Of a stretch of DNA of 64,000 nucleotides, positions 1 to 10,512 are shown in pieces. Position numbers and translations under genes: made by a program. A model generated the notes under the pieces. The model did not search any database. It was not told the origin of the DNA and was given only the letters and a program-made list of their open reading frames with translations. Every line of letters begins with the position of its first letter. The first letter of the stretch is position 1. The stretch is from Pleurostoma richardsiae. Lineage: Eukaryota > Ascomycota > Sordariomycetes > Calosphaeriales > Pleurostomataceae. The stretch spans positions 682,001-746,000 of the forward strand of contig JANBVO010000006.1 of assembly GCA_030052745.1 (NCBI GenBank), read 5' to 3'.

Positions 1-1
1 T

Positions 2-88
2 CTTGATCTGGTGCGAATGGAGGACGAGACGTTCCCATTCCACCGCTTCAACCTGGGAGTGTTGCCCTGCGAACCCGTTGATTCATAG
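2..88 (+). CDS. possible 3' end of a gene entering from the left edge
   Basis: One frame is open from the first bases to a TAG at 86-88 and encodes 28 residues, including the stretch MEDETFPFHRFNLGVLP. The composition (mixed hydrophobic and acidic, few Arg or Ser) looks coding, unlike the sequence just after the stop, but the piece is too short to assign to a family. If real, the gene runs rightward and its 3' UTR lies in 89-669. It could equally be a chance open stretch. Confidence 0.35.
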   Translation, partial: LDLVRMEDETFPFHRFNLGVLPCEPVDS

Positions 89-669
89 TGCCCTCGTCAG
101 GAGGATGAACATACGACTGGGTGAGAATTGATCGAAAGGGCCGGTATACGTCGTTATTGTTGTAGCTACTCGGTGACAACTGTAGCGCTCGTCTTTCAGC
201 AGTTTGTCACAGCGTCGAATACGGACACTCCGTCTGCTTTCGTGACCGTCCGTCCCGCTTGTCATATATCTGAGGAGCCTGTCATGATCAAACCTACTCT
301 AGACTTTCTGACGACTCGTAGACTCTTGCAGTACTGCCAGAAAATTCTTCTTCATCGATGTTAACTATTCAATACCATAACGAGGCTACTTCCACAGATG
401 TTGACCGCACTTCGGCGTCCCTGAAAGAACGTCCTATGACACCGTCAGTCTCTGCCATCGTCTGCGCGCCCATAGACTTCCACAAAGTGTAGCTGACACT
501 GCCATATCATGTAGACTGAGAAAGCAAAATATAGCCATCGAGCTCATCCTCCTCGTGGTATCATAAATAGCGAGTGTGCGAACCTCGTCCTAGGCTATCC
601 CCCATACTCATTGACGCTCCGTCCCTGTTTTCCTTGTCCCTCACCACCGCCTACTGAACATCCACGCCA
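89..669. other. intergenic
   Basis: No convincing coding frame. It would hold the 3' UTRs of the convergent genes on either side (left-edge gene on +, small protein on -). No repeat or RNA gene recognised. Confidence 0.5.
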
Positions 670-1131
670 CTAAACGGACTCATCACTGGCGCTCCTCCGC
701 AAGTTCCTCATACTCCTCATGCTTTTCATGCTCCTCTTCAGCCTCAGCCCAACACTGCTCGGCACGCTCCGCAGCGCCTTGGCCCCACCACCACCACCTA
801 CCGCCGCCGACGCCGTGCCTGGCCTGCTCCTGCCCGTCGCCGGCCGCGTCGCCACCCCCGGCGGCGGGGGCGGCACGCCGAAAAGGCAGCACGGGCAGGC
901 GGGCGCGTGGCCGGTGGTGTCGCGGCCCCACATGGGCTCGGGGTCCGGCGGGAGGGCCTCCTCAAAGATGGGCCCGGCAGTGGAGGGGCGGTCCCACATC
1001 TCGGTGGGCGAGGGCGCCGCGTCGGCGAAGATGGGGACGCCGCGGGTCGGGGGCCGGTCCCACATGGGGGTGGCGGCGCGGGAGGGCGGGGAGGGGAAGA
1101 AGAGGGCACGGGACCACCACTTTGGTGCCAT
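670..1131 (-). CDS. small proline/arginine-rich protein with MWDRP repeats
   Basis: A single-exon frame of 153 residues, with an ATG in a favourable purine-rich context (GAAGAAATGG). No family recognised. The N-terminal half carries a degenerate repeat of about 20 residues: MWDRPPT..PIFADA, then MWDRPST..PIFEEA, then MWGRDTT. A short cysteine patch (CPCC) and a Gly/Ala-rich linker follow. The C-terminus is very basic, with SMKSMRSMRNLRR followed by SASDESV, a pattern suited to phosphorylation of serines beside arginines. No signal peptide or membrane segment is seen, so a cytosolic or nuclear protein is more likely. The plus strand is also open here because of the high GC, but its products lack the repeat logic. 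I infer a real gene from the repeat, the start context and the ordered C-terminus; the function is unknown. Confidence 0.55.
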   Translation of the reverse strand: MAPKWWSRALFFPSPPSRAATPMWDRPPTRGVPIFADAAPSPTEMWDRPSTAGPIFEEALPPDPEPMWGRDTTGHAPACPCCLFGVPPPPPGVATRPATGRSRPGTASAAVGGGGGAKALRSVPSSVGLRLKRSMKSMRSMRNLRRSASDESV

Positions 1132-2343
1132 TTCTTCCTTTCTTCTTCGCTGTTCGGTCGGTAGACGTAACGGGGGAGCGATGGTCTAGCTTGACGAAGA
1201 TTACGGCGACAGCGGGCTTTCGCAGAGCAGGGTGGTGGATGGTGATGGCTTGCTGGCTTGGGCTCTCAGAAGGAGAGTAGTAGCCGCGGGATCTGATCTT
1301 GAGGAGCTGTTTGAAAGATGAAAGGGCACGCTTTTGGGTGAAATGTTGGGGAGCGAGACGAGGATCCAGCTGAGGAACGAGTCCCGGTGGGTGGACTTAG
1401 ACTTCCATCTTATCTTCTCCTCGCCATGCTCACCATAGCCCCTGAGGTCTGCATCCTTCCCTCGTGGACATCTTACCCAGAACCAGGAGGGCCGCACCAG
1501 CCATGCACACAACTCGGTCAGTGCACCTTTTCCGTAACAGATCCTCACCTGCAAGCGAAGCGATGGCAGTCAGACCGGGCATCCTAGCTTGCTCCGCGGG
1601 TTCCTCTGTGCCTGGTGGTCGTCCGAAAAGAGTCGAGATCAGCAGGGTAACCTGCACGTCTGACATCCGTGCGGCTCGGACAGGCACGTTGATAAGGTGC
1701 CCCAATCACATAATCTCCGCATGACATACATGCCGGGGGAACGGGACCGTGCCTCTGGTGGCTGGAGGGCTGGGGAAAGGGCAGATGAGGTGCGTTTACT
1801 GCTAGGGAATTGCAAGAAAGTCAGGTCTGGCTTATCGAGTACCTTTTCCACATAGACGCCCCATCTTCACGCGGACTGCCCGTCAGCATTCTTGTCGGCT
1901 CGCCTCATTTCGCTGCTGGTGAAGCAGAGAGACGGGATGGGAGGACCGAGAAGTGGTGATATGCAAGGGCCGGCAGCAGCACGCACCACCACGGTTCCTG
2001 CAGGGCCGGGAATCCCACCGGCTGCGGCACGTTTACTGTAGAGCCAGGTGTGGTGGCTCGTGCTCATGCGGTTCTTAACTGCATGGTCAGCCATGAAACG
2101 AAACCTGCATCCGCTCGGATCTCGATATGCCTGTGCGCAGAGACCAAGACAGTCAAGACGCGGGGTACGCAGTGTCTGATCGGGAGCGAATCCATCCCCC
2201 CCATGAGGTACGCCCGCCATTGTATCTACGCCTATAGATGTCGCAAGTCTGGGTATCATTTTGACGCACACAAACGCCCGCATCTAATCCACGCACTGAG
2301 CCCGCAGCACCTGGCCGGCCCAGCAGCCCAAAGTTACCTCTCA
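1132..2343. other. intergenic; promoter side of the small protein
   Basis: Short frames occur on both strands, but none shows family motifs or a consistent exon structure. The bases just upstream of 1131 would be the promoter and leader of the minus-strand small protein; 2300-2343 borders the 3' end of the membrane protein gene. Nothing else recognised. Confidence 0.5.
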
Positions 2344-3174
2344 TCACCAGGCCTCGTTCGTCTTCAGCGCCCACCCACACCGGACCAGCCAGAACCCCGC
2401 GATCGGCGGCGTCGTCAGCACGCCCAGCACGCCCCCCAGCAGCAGCTTGAACACCTGCGGCGCCCACTTCTTCTCGAAGTACCAGTCCCCTCCCCGCCTC
2501 TCCCCGACCGCCGTCAGGATGCCGACGCACGGGCCCCACACCACGCAGAAGCTCGCCACGGAGATGAGGAACCCCCGGAGCACCTGCGAGAACAGGAAGA
2601 AGGCCCAGTGGGCCAGGCCGCCCGGCTCGCTGGCCTGCCCCGTGCGGTCGAGGAACAGGAACCAGCGCAGGACCGGGAGGGAGGGCTCCGGGAGGAAGCC
2701 GATGGGCTGCACGCGGCCGGACCGCAGGTCGCGGTTGACGAGGACCAGCTCGACGAGCCAGGTGATGATGCACTGGACGATGATGGTCACGGCGGCGTCG
2801 CCGGCGAGCGTGTTGGGCAGCTGAAACAGGCGGATGGGGTGGGCGTTTGTGTTCTGCGTCGTGTACATGGCTGGTAGGCCGGTCAGCTGGAGTCTTTCGC
2901 ACATGGAACGGTTGAAACCGAGTTCGAGCTTACCATATGCGATGGCAAAGTTCACTCCTCCGGAGAGGACCATTGCGCCGAGTCCGTCGAGGATAAAGAT
3001 GTAGAAGAACTGATGGCCCGTCAACTTCTCGCTCGGCGCAAGGACCTGCTCGGCGCCGCTGTTAGGCCGTTCCAGCGGGTTGTCGGGCTCGGGCAACGCC
3101 GCCTCGGCGTCGGAGGAGTCGGAGGGAGGATCATCCTTTGCGTGGAAGAATGGGTTGCGAAACCAAGTGGTCAT
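2344..3174 (-). CDS. fungal four-TM membrane protein (DUF2456-like)
   Basis: Uninterrupted frame of 276 residues starting at an ATG with a good context (GACGATGACC). A polar, acidic N-terminus of about 48 residues, rich in Pro/Ser/Asp, precedes four hydrophobic segments: around residues 52-80 (FYIFILDGLGAMVLSGGVNF), 120-145, 186-225 and 243-268. The pattern and the HQFFYIFILDG entry resemble the fungal family of unknown function DUF2456; that assignment is from memory of the family, not a search. No catalytic motif is visible. A plausible role is a structural or transport function in an internal membrane, but nothing in the sequence shows which. The gene is intronless and lies tail-on to a gene-free stretch on both sides. 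Confidence 0.85.
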   Translation of the reverse strand: MTTWFRNPFFHAKDDPPSDSSDAEAALPEPDNPLERPNSGAEQVLAPSEKLTGHQFFYIFILDGLGAMVLSGGVNFAIAYGKLELGFNRSMCERLQLTGLPAMYTTQNTNAHPIRLFQLPNTLAGDAAVTIIVQCIITWLVELVLVNRDLRSGRVQPIGFLPEPSLPVLRWFLFLDRTGQASEPGGLAHWAFFLFSQVLRGFLISVASFCVVWGPCVGILTAVGERRGGDWYFEKKWAPQVFKLLLGGVLGVLTTPPIAGFWLVRCGWALKTNEAW

Positions 3175-4184
3175 CGTCGCCGCCGCGGTGGCCGCCGCGG
3201 AGGAGCGATCTGTTGCAGATCACCGAGCCTCCGATATGAGGACTCCGCAGGGACGCTCTGGCAATGGAAAACTCCGTCTGTGGGGATAAGTAGGCGGGCG
3301 CTCTATGTATCGTGCAGCTCACGATCCGATGTCTCGACAGGGGAACCGCAGAATGGCAGTAAGCCAGTATTCATGGGGCTCAGAGTATGCAGACGGGAAG
3401 AGCATGTCTACGGAGAACAGCAGAGGAAACATCCAAACTACCAGGGACAAAGGGACATCGTAGTCCCAAGTGGCTGATTCAGGGTCCATCGGTCGAGGAA
3501 ACTTTCGGGGTCCTTGTCTCGGTTCCTCCGGAGATCCCGGCCGGCACTTGTCCTACCGGTAGACTAGGCAGCCGGTTGGTGGTTAATCAGCGTTAACTCC
3601 GGCTGACAAAGTCCTCCTGCATCCGCCGGCGGTTTTCGACATGATTGATTCTTGCAGGCTTGGCTGTTCTTCTTCCCTAGTCACGGGTCTCGAGTCTCTC
3701 GACCTACAAGTTGCGGCAGTCTTGAAGCTTGACGTACGATTTTCTCAGGGGCGGAAATCATCTCATCTGCCGCTGAATATCGCTTAGCCGAGCGGGATCC
3801 ACGGATCTACCCTTCTGCTGGCCAATTCCGGCTGGCCCGCTTTTGCCGTCAGACCGTTCCTGTCATCCCCGATTGCTGCTCTTCTGGCTCCGCGCCGGTC
3901 TGTATTAAGCAGAGGTGCGACGCCGTGCGGACTCGCCGTCTCAATGCTTTTGGCACGTTGACATACCACGCCTGTTATCTGGATACATCATGCAGGAGGG
4001 CAAGTTCTGATGCTGGGTCCGTAATGAACCTCGAAGGTAACCCGACCATCCGGAAAGCCGGATGTGCCTCAGTGTGTCAGAAATGGAGAAATCGAACCCT
4101 TCTCTTAGTCATTGTTTTAACCTTCACCATGACAACGCCGTCATCCCTGAACTGCCTAAGTCTTTCTCTCGCGAACCACGGACC
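3175..4184. other. intergenic; promoter of the DUF2456-like gene
   Basis: About 1 kb between two minus-strand genes. It should contain the promoter and leader of the membrane protein (right of 3174) and the 3' UTR of the GH43 gene (left of 4185). No coding frame with support on either strand. Confidence 0.5.
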
Positions 4185-5479
4185 TCATCCCCATGTAGTC
4201 TCCAGCGCAGCGTAAACCGTCGCGTTAATAGGCAGCACGCTCCCGTGCCTCAGCCCCGTCGGGAACCCCGTCGTGTTGCTCGCCGTCCACCCACTATTAC
4301 TCTCCGGGTTTCTCGTCTCATACGGATGGTACCCGTCCCCGCCGTAAAAGTCCAGCAGCAGGTGGGCCCGACCTGCGACCTGGTTATCCCAGTACGCCGC
4401 CGGGCCTTCCACCGCGGACTCGATGACCGCCGAGCTGCCACCCGGCCGCGTCCAGTTGCCGAACAGCCCGTTCGTCGAGTACTCCACGAAGACGGTCTTC
4501 AGCGTCTCGTCCTTCATGAAGCGCAGGAAGGTCTGGTTGAGGACGGGCAGGATGGTCAGGTCGATGATATCGGTGGGGCTCCTGTCGATGTAGGTCTGCG
4601 GCGCCGTGAACGTCTGGAAGTCGGAGGTGTAGGCGTACCGGATGCGGATGTTGGTCGGCGTGCCGGTGTGATTCAGGTCCGAGGCTGCGTACTAATCGAG
4701 AGGTAAGAGACTCAGTTATGACTGCATTCGAGGATCGGGCAAGGGCGCCTACAAATTTGGATGCCCAATGTACCAAATATTGCCCTGGTTGAACATGTTA
4801 TTTAAGACTTCAGAAGAATCACGCTCCCCGAGAGGGAAATGGTGAACTCACCCTTCTGGGCGTCCCAGATCGCCTCAGGGGCCCAGACCATCCCGGCCGT
4901 GCTGTCCTCTACGATTACGAGTCTCTCGTTCACCCAGTTCACCAAGTCGGTGCTCTCCCAGACGAAGATGCCCCGCGACCCCGTCCGCTCGGAGGCATCC
5001 CAAGTCGTCTAATTCAAGGCTATCAGTCTCGTCCCGTGTGACGCCTTTGCCCGTAGACGGCAGCAGATCGCTACAAAGGAAAGAGGGGCCCGCACCTTGC
5101 TGATGTCCAGATCTGTCCCGACGATGTACCATTTCTTGCCGGCCTCCGCGCCGCCGCCCGAGACGATCGCCGGGTCGCGCACGCCGCCCGTGCCCTTCGT
5201 CGGCTTCATGATGGGCGACCCATCATTGAGGGCCGTGAAGGAGACCGGGTTGTTGCCATTGCTGAGGTAGAAGTACACATAGGGGTCCGCACCGAGGAAG
5301 AAGGCCCCGAGATACCCCGTCAAGCTGGGATCGGCCCGCGCGACATGTGGAGCGGCGAGATGTGCCGCGAAGTCGAGTGACTGGACGGGGGCCGGGCCGG
5401 GCAGCATCAACGCGGACACATAAGGGACAACCCCAGTACTAAGGAGAAAGATGTTGCTACTGGCCGTGAATGGCTTCAT
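4185..5479 (-). CDS. secreted GH43 alpha-L-arabinofuranosidase (GH43_26-like)
   Basis: Four exons rebuilt from frame and phase: 5479-5096, 5008-4852, 4784-4753 (only 32 nt) and 4691-4185, giving 359 residues. The chosen start is the first in-frame ATG and opens a signal peptide (MKPFTASSNIFLLSTGVVPY...). GH43 landmarks follow: the opening blade GYLGAFFLGADPYVYFYLSN, the acidic GVRDPAIV motif (pKa-modulator type Asp), WYIVGTDLDI, the segment TTWDASERTGSRGIFVWES, and WAPEAIWDA, where the Glu is expected to be the general acid. The overall order fits the exo-alpha-1,5-L-arabinofuranosidase group of GH43 (subfamily 26), which trims arabinan side chains of pectin or arabinoxylan outside the cell. 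Several N-x-S/T sites suggest N-glycosylation. No carbohydrate-binding module is attached. Splicing across the tiny third exon restores GQYLVHWASKF then YAASDL, the expected family sequence, which supports the model. Confidence 0.93.
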
Positions 5480-6121
5480 TCTGAACCATTCGAAGCAACT
5501 GTGATTCACAGGCCTTCAGGTAAACCAGGAAAGAGGACACAGCAGCATACTGAATGCAGGAACAATGTGTATTATAGCAGACTGTTCCCGTGCTCAGGGA
5601 ACTCCCTGTCGAGACCCTCTATCGTTCTCCTGCAAGGGCAGATTCTCCACCAGCTCTACCCCTCAGTTACATTGATGCCATCATCAATCGAGATTTAGGC
5701 TCAAAACGGCCGAGACATGCGATATAGGTGGTTAAAACGATGACATATCGCCCGGGAGAACCTCAATTGCAGGCGAAAATACACGCAATTATGCTTCCAT
5801 GTGCCGCTGGCGGTAGGGTAGCATCCGGGCTCTTGGTTCAATCTTGCAGGCCAGCGGGGAAATCGTCCCAGCAAGCTCACGCTCGGATTCGTGGACAAAA
5901 TATCACAGCATCGGTCGCCTGCCAGAGATGTCCGCAATCGCCCCGCCCTAAATGTTCCGCTCAATGCGCCGGGGATGCCGGGGCCGTGATGCCCCGTGCG
6001 GAGCTCCGCGCGGCCCGAAAAGGGTGAAGACGCCTTTGAGCGTGTGGTTACGGGCATATCACCGCCTCATAAAGGCCTTTCTGTACCATGCGCACCACTG
6101 GCATGTTCTAGAGCACTGACC
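5480..6121. other. intergenic; GH43 promoter and 3' UTR of the nuclease gene
   Basis: About 640 bases upstream of the GH43 start and downstream of the Artemis-like stop. Short AT-richer blocks are present but no TATA element is close enough to call with confidence, and there is no supported coding frame. Confidence 0.45.
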
Positions 6122-8501
6122 TCAGGACTCACCCAGCTCAACTTCGCCGTGGCTATGGTTGTCTGTCGTGGAAAGCAGGCTGAGAGGCTGCCATCCAGCA
6201 TTCCGTGCATTCTCAATCATGGTGTGGAATGCATGTCGCCGGATCTCCAAGGCTTGATTCGAGATGCTCGATGCCTGAGAGTCCTGAAGGTCCCGAAGAT
6301 GCTCCTCCTGGCGGTTGTCAAGATCATCCATGTCTTGACTGTTGTTGTACTGCTCAAAGTCGCGCTTTCGCAGAGGATGAGTGGGCGGCTGGACAAATCC
6401 ATTACTCTCGATCGAGTCGTCTGGGCCGAGGGCGAGATCAATAATTTGCATGTTTTGTGTTTCTCTCTCGGGAGAGACAACAGTTTTCGTGTTGCGGGCC
6501 ATTTGAGGGATATCATCAGCGGGACTGCTGGCCTGCCCCTGGGTGTCGTGTTCTTCAGGCGTCGGAGGGCGAACTTGCTCTGCAAGTGCCGCCATCTGGC
6601 AATCATGATCAAACACGTCGCCACTGCAATACTCTCCAAAAAGCAGGGAAATGCTGGTGCCTGAGGACATGTCATTAAGCCTCACTGTAGCAATCTACAA
6701 TCGCGCACGGGGAGCTTACCCTTACGTAGCCATTCAGCTGGACTCACCGTGCACGGCCAGATATCCTTCGGCTTGAGTGCGTCAAGTAATAGGCACAGTT
6801 CCGGATAAGAAGAATGCCTCGAATACGGGAAGGTGATCTTCTTTGGAAGTGGTCCGAGTTGCGGCACGCCATGCATGTTGGTTCGGCCTCGACCGAGTTG
6901 GCTCTTCTTCGCAATGGAGTTGACGGCATTAGTGATTTCAGTCTCTTTTTGTTCTCCGAAGGACGAGATGTCGAGGTCGAGCGAGATGTTACGCTTGCTG
7001 TTTGCGGTCTCGACCAAGAACGTCCGAGCCTTCATCTTCATATCTTCTGATAGCGAATCGCTTTCGATGATGCTGCCTACATGTCAGTGAAGGAATAATA
7101 CTCGCTACTAGGGCTACGCCCACATTTGCAGCAGCATCTGGATCTCTTCCACCGCCAGGAAATCTAGTTCGGCTTCTCTTTCAAGGTCATCCCCTCCGCC
7201 GCCGACGCCGACCTCGACTATGTCCTGTCCATCAGGAAGATGCGCGATGATAGGCTGAATCCAAACGACTGGACCTGTCTGCACGGTCGCACAGTAGTTA
7301 CCCTTCTCACAGCTGTGCAAGCGAACAGTCTCGTCCTGGGTCAGACATCCCGGATGCTGGGTGTTGCCACACATAAATCCTACCAGCCCGGGCGCCTCGG
7401 GGGCGACGTGAAATTGCGAACCGTACTTGTTTACCGAGTCCTTCGCGGTGAGTGCTTGGTACATGCGCATCTTGTAGTCATCGACATGAATCTGCATGTG
7501 TCAACTTATTTCGTTATTCCATATAGAAGGCCAGGAACGATGGCGTACCTTGGACTTCAGCGTTTTAGCAAGAGCAATCCAAACGTGCTCATACCTACAC
7601 TAATGAGTATCTGAGACACAAGAGCAGAAATAGAGACATACCCGAACGTCCAAGCTTGGAAATGGAAGATCGTATCATTGGGATAAACCGAAACCTTGCG
7701 CAGAAGTTCTCGAAGCCCGTCCGCCTTCGTCTGAAACTCTACATCTTCCACAAAGGATGTATCGAGGTATATCTTGTCCAGCGACTTGATCCCGGAAATA
7801 TACTCCGCGAGACAAGGGCTGCGGGTCAATGCATTGACGAACCATGGCTCACTCCGGATGTCTCCCGTATAGAGAACTGCCTTACCGGTGCCTTCAAAGA
7901 CTTCTTTCGGTCAGTGGCGTGGAAGCAACGAGAATAAAGATTTCCCGAAACTTACGGAACATAACCGCCCCTGGGCAATGATTGGCGTCAAAGAGCGTGA
8001 CCTGGATATGTTCGCCGGGCTCGAGTTCAAGTTCTGTCGGCGTTTCGAGAGGTAACGGTTTCTATGTCGATCAGTCAAGGCCGCGCTGGGGGTTGTGGAG
8101 CAACAGCTCACAAGGATGCTCTTGAGGTGCTTGTACGTCTGGATCCTGGCCTCAAGAATGCCTTTGGCGTAGTTGATGCGGCACGGGTACCTCTCGAGGC
8201 GCAGTAACATCTCCCGTGTAGCAGCAGAGCAGTAGACACTGGGATCCCGCAGATTAGTGAGAAACCTCCACTATATGTGCAAAGATTACTAACAAAGGGG
8301 ATCTCAGTGTCTCCAAGCCAGCCAGGTGGTCGCTATGGATGTGGCTGAGAAAGCACGACAGTGGAGGCGGAAGATTAGGGTGCCTTCGGAAGAAATCAAC
8401 TGTCTTAACATCAGCATGGCAAGCAGTTCAACTAGATGATGCGATGAGGACAGACCCCTGATGTTGGGGAACTCGGCGATGACGCCGTCGAAGGTCGACA
8501 T
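6122..8501 (-). CDS. Artemis/SNM1-type DNA-repair nuclease (metallo-beta-lactamase, beta-CASP)
   Basis: Nine exons, about 650 residues: 8501-8456, 8399-8294, 8238-8112, 8061-7956, 7900-7642, 7594-7549, 7491-7124, 7072-6720, 6660-6122. The protein opens MSTFDGVIAEFPNIRVDFFR and has the metal-binding motif SHIHSDHLAG (H35, H37, D39, H40). FDANHCPGAVMF and LYTGDIR give the next metal ligands, and YLDTSF starts the beta-CASP part. Near the C-terminus TFPYSRHSSYPEL and DIWPCTV are typical of the Artemis branch, and the tail ends with STTDNHSHGEVELGES. Known family role: nucleolytic processing of DNA ends and hairpins in non-homologous end joining or cross-link repair, in the nucleus. Two splice choices are uncertain: the exon 7 donor may be at 7118 instead of 7124, and the exon 8 donor at 6726 instead of 6720; both keep the frame. 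The gene is broken up by unusually many short introns compared with its neighbours. Confidence 0.9.
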
Positions 8502-9231
8502 GGTGCTCTTATGGAGATGCAGAAGCAAGCCTCCGTATGATATCCAGGGTGCGACCTTGAGACCAGAATATCTGGTAAAACGGTCCCAAGGGCTCTTTCA
8601 ATAATCGGAATTGACTGCTCGAAGCTTCACGCTGTGTTATTGGAAGTGAAATCTTGATGACCGAAAGGAAAGGAAGACCACAGAGCCGCATGCGTTTGTC
8701 GTCATCCTTCCACAGCCCAGCAGTAGACAGTCGAGATATCCACCCTAGACTTATATTCGCAAAAGACCGAAACCTCAGGTTGTAGGATATAAGATATCGT
8801 ATATCGACGGCCACAGGTCCGGGTCGCCAGGCGAGGTACGTGCGGATGTTGGAGTTGGAAGGCCCTCTCGTCTGCCTACTCGACGTCAAAGAGTGCCTAC
8901 GAGAGAGTGCTTAGTCATCAAACCCCTCGCTAGGTATCTGGGTACCTACCAAGGCCTCGCACCGTTCCTCACCATGGCTGTACATCGAGGAGCACAGAGG
9001 CCTAGATACATTAATTAATACATTTTCTTCATTCGATTGAATGTTCAAAGCGGTATTATTATGCTATTACTGGATAGACATTAATAGGAGGTCCATATCC
9101 TCCCTTATCGGAATTACAAGTCCATAGTGGCGCCTCGCGGCGGTACATAGTAGCCAGCCCGTTCTAGTAACCCTCAATCATCCAAAAAGTCAAAGAGCGT
9201 CTCCTTCTTCACTTTGCCGCCTTAACCCCTC
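8502..9231. other. intergenic; promoter of the nuclease gene
   Basis: Lies between the nuclease start and the 3' end of the DUF7726 gene. A minus-strand frame crosses 8509-8889 but shows no family signal and reads as leader sequence. 9010-9080 is AT-rich (ttaattaatacattttc), consistent with a 3' UTR or terminator zone for the DUF7726 transcript. Confidence 0.45.
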
Positions 9232-10512
9232 TCACAATCTCTCGGTCTTCCAAGCCTTCCGTTCCCCGCCCTCAAAGTGCAGCTGTCCAAACCGATCTTC
9301 GCTGACGGTTTCGCCCCTCATGACCGTCACGTAGCTCTGCAGATCCGTCGTGTTCATCCCGTCCGGGTAGATCCTCTCCATCTCCAGTCTGTCTGCGCTC
9401 TTGGGCTTGCCGTCGCGGATCCGCACCTTCTCGAAGAAGACGTACGCGGCATAGAAGACGCCGCTCGTGTTGCCCGCGCGGGGGCCCGACAGGTTCAGGA
9501 ACCGGTTCAGCTGCGCGCCCTGCAGCCGCCGGCCGTCGCGCCAGGTCTGCGCCAGCGTCCGCAGGAATGCCGCCTGCGTCACGCACGGGTGCGCGGCGAA
9601 GAAGGCCTCGATCTTGGCGCGCACCATGTCGCAGGTGTCGTAGACGGGCACCGACTTGGTCTCCTCGCCTGGCAGGCTGATCATCGACACGTCGAGGAGC
9701 ACAGCTGCCTCTGCAGAATCTTTAGACTCGGCAGCAGACCGCGAACCTCCACTGGTGGATTGCTTGGCCCGCTTGGGGGCTGGTTCTTCCCAGTCCAACA
9801 TCGGCTCGGAGCCTGCGCGCCCGAGCAGGCGGGGCAAGGCTGCCCTGAGAGGATCAGAGAGCCCACGGATCGTACTAGCAGGTCGCGGTTCAGCTACAGT
9901 GTCCTTGGAGAACTCGCCCGATTTCCTTTTCCTAGAAAGGGGCTGGTTTGACCTGGAGGCGGGCGCTGGCGAGAGCGGCAGACGTAGCTTTGGCGGCGAC
10001 GGCTGCCTGGCCGGCTCTCGAGGCCTCACGATCAAGTTCTCCTTGGGCCCTACAACCTCCCAAAGCCTTGGAAGAGACTGCAGATACACGGCTTAGCTGA
10101 TGCTGGCTAGGTATAATGGAATCCGGGATACGCTTCGGCTCACCTGTGTCTTTCTGTGCGGTTCTCGGCCGCGCTGAGGACCAAAGGGAAGAGCGTTGCC
10201 CTCATAGCTCGGGAGTCGATCCGAGAATGATTCGGGACCACTATAGGCTTGACCCGAAGTCAAAAGCGGCGCCGGCATCGCCGTCCCCACGCTACCGAAA
10301 CTCCTCATGCCCGTCGTCTCCCGCATCGTCGGTCCGGCCGCTGGTCTGCCGTAAAACATGGTTCCACTGCCGGCAGCGGGCATAAGATGTATGCCAGAGC
10401 TGTCTATGACGGTCCGGGTGCCGTCATGGTTGGGAATGACAGTCCGGACAGGTACAGAAGCCATGGCATGCTGAGCCAAGTTGTCCGGCAACCGGCCAGA
10501 GCCGCGATCCAT
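9232..10512 (-). CDS. DUF7726-domain nuclear protein
   Basis: Two exons: 10512-10144 (123 codons) and 10077-9232, joined phase 0 through a 66-base intron with donor GTGAGC and acceptor CTGCAG; 404 residues. The N-terminal half is low-complexity, rich in Gly/Pro/Ser, with basic patches that look like nuclear localisation signals (SRKRKSGEF, PAPKRAKQ). The C-terminal domain, from roughly residue 265, has the fungal DUF7726 pattern: VYDTCDMVRAKIEAFF, then VTQAAFLRTLAQ, LQGAQLNRFLNLSGPRAG and NTSGVFYAAYVFFEKVRI followed by GKPKS. This domain recurs in fungal proteins thought to bind DNA or chromatin because of its helical, homeodomain-like layout, but no function is established, so that is inference. 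The start is the first in-frame ATG; a start at residue 17 (MASVPVRT) is also possible. It faces the AA9 gene across a divergent 1.6 kb promoter region. Confidence 0.85.

Noticed and set aside
4081-4105. aatcgaaccc string resembling the reverse of a tRNA T-loop
   Set aside because: The flanking bases do not form a five-pair T-stem of the right length, and no matching D-arm or acceptor stem is seen.
8509-8889. 126-codon minus-strand frame just upstream of the nuclease gene
   Set aside because: No motif; it lacks a join to the n-terminal exon and fits leader or promoter sequence better.
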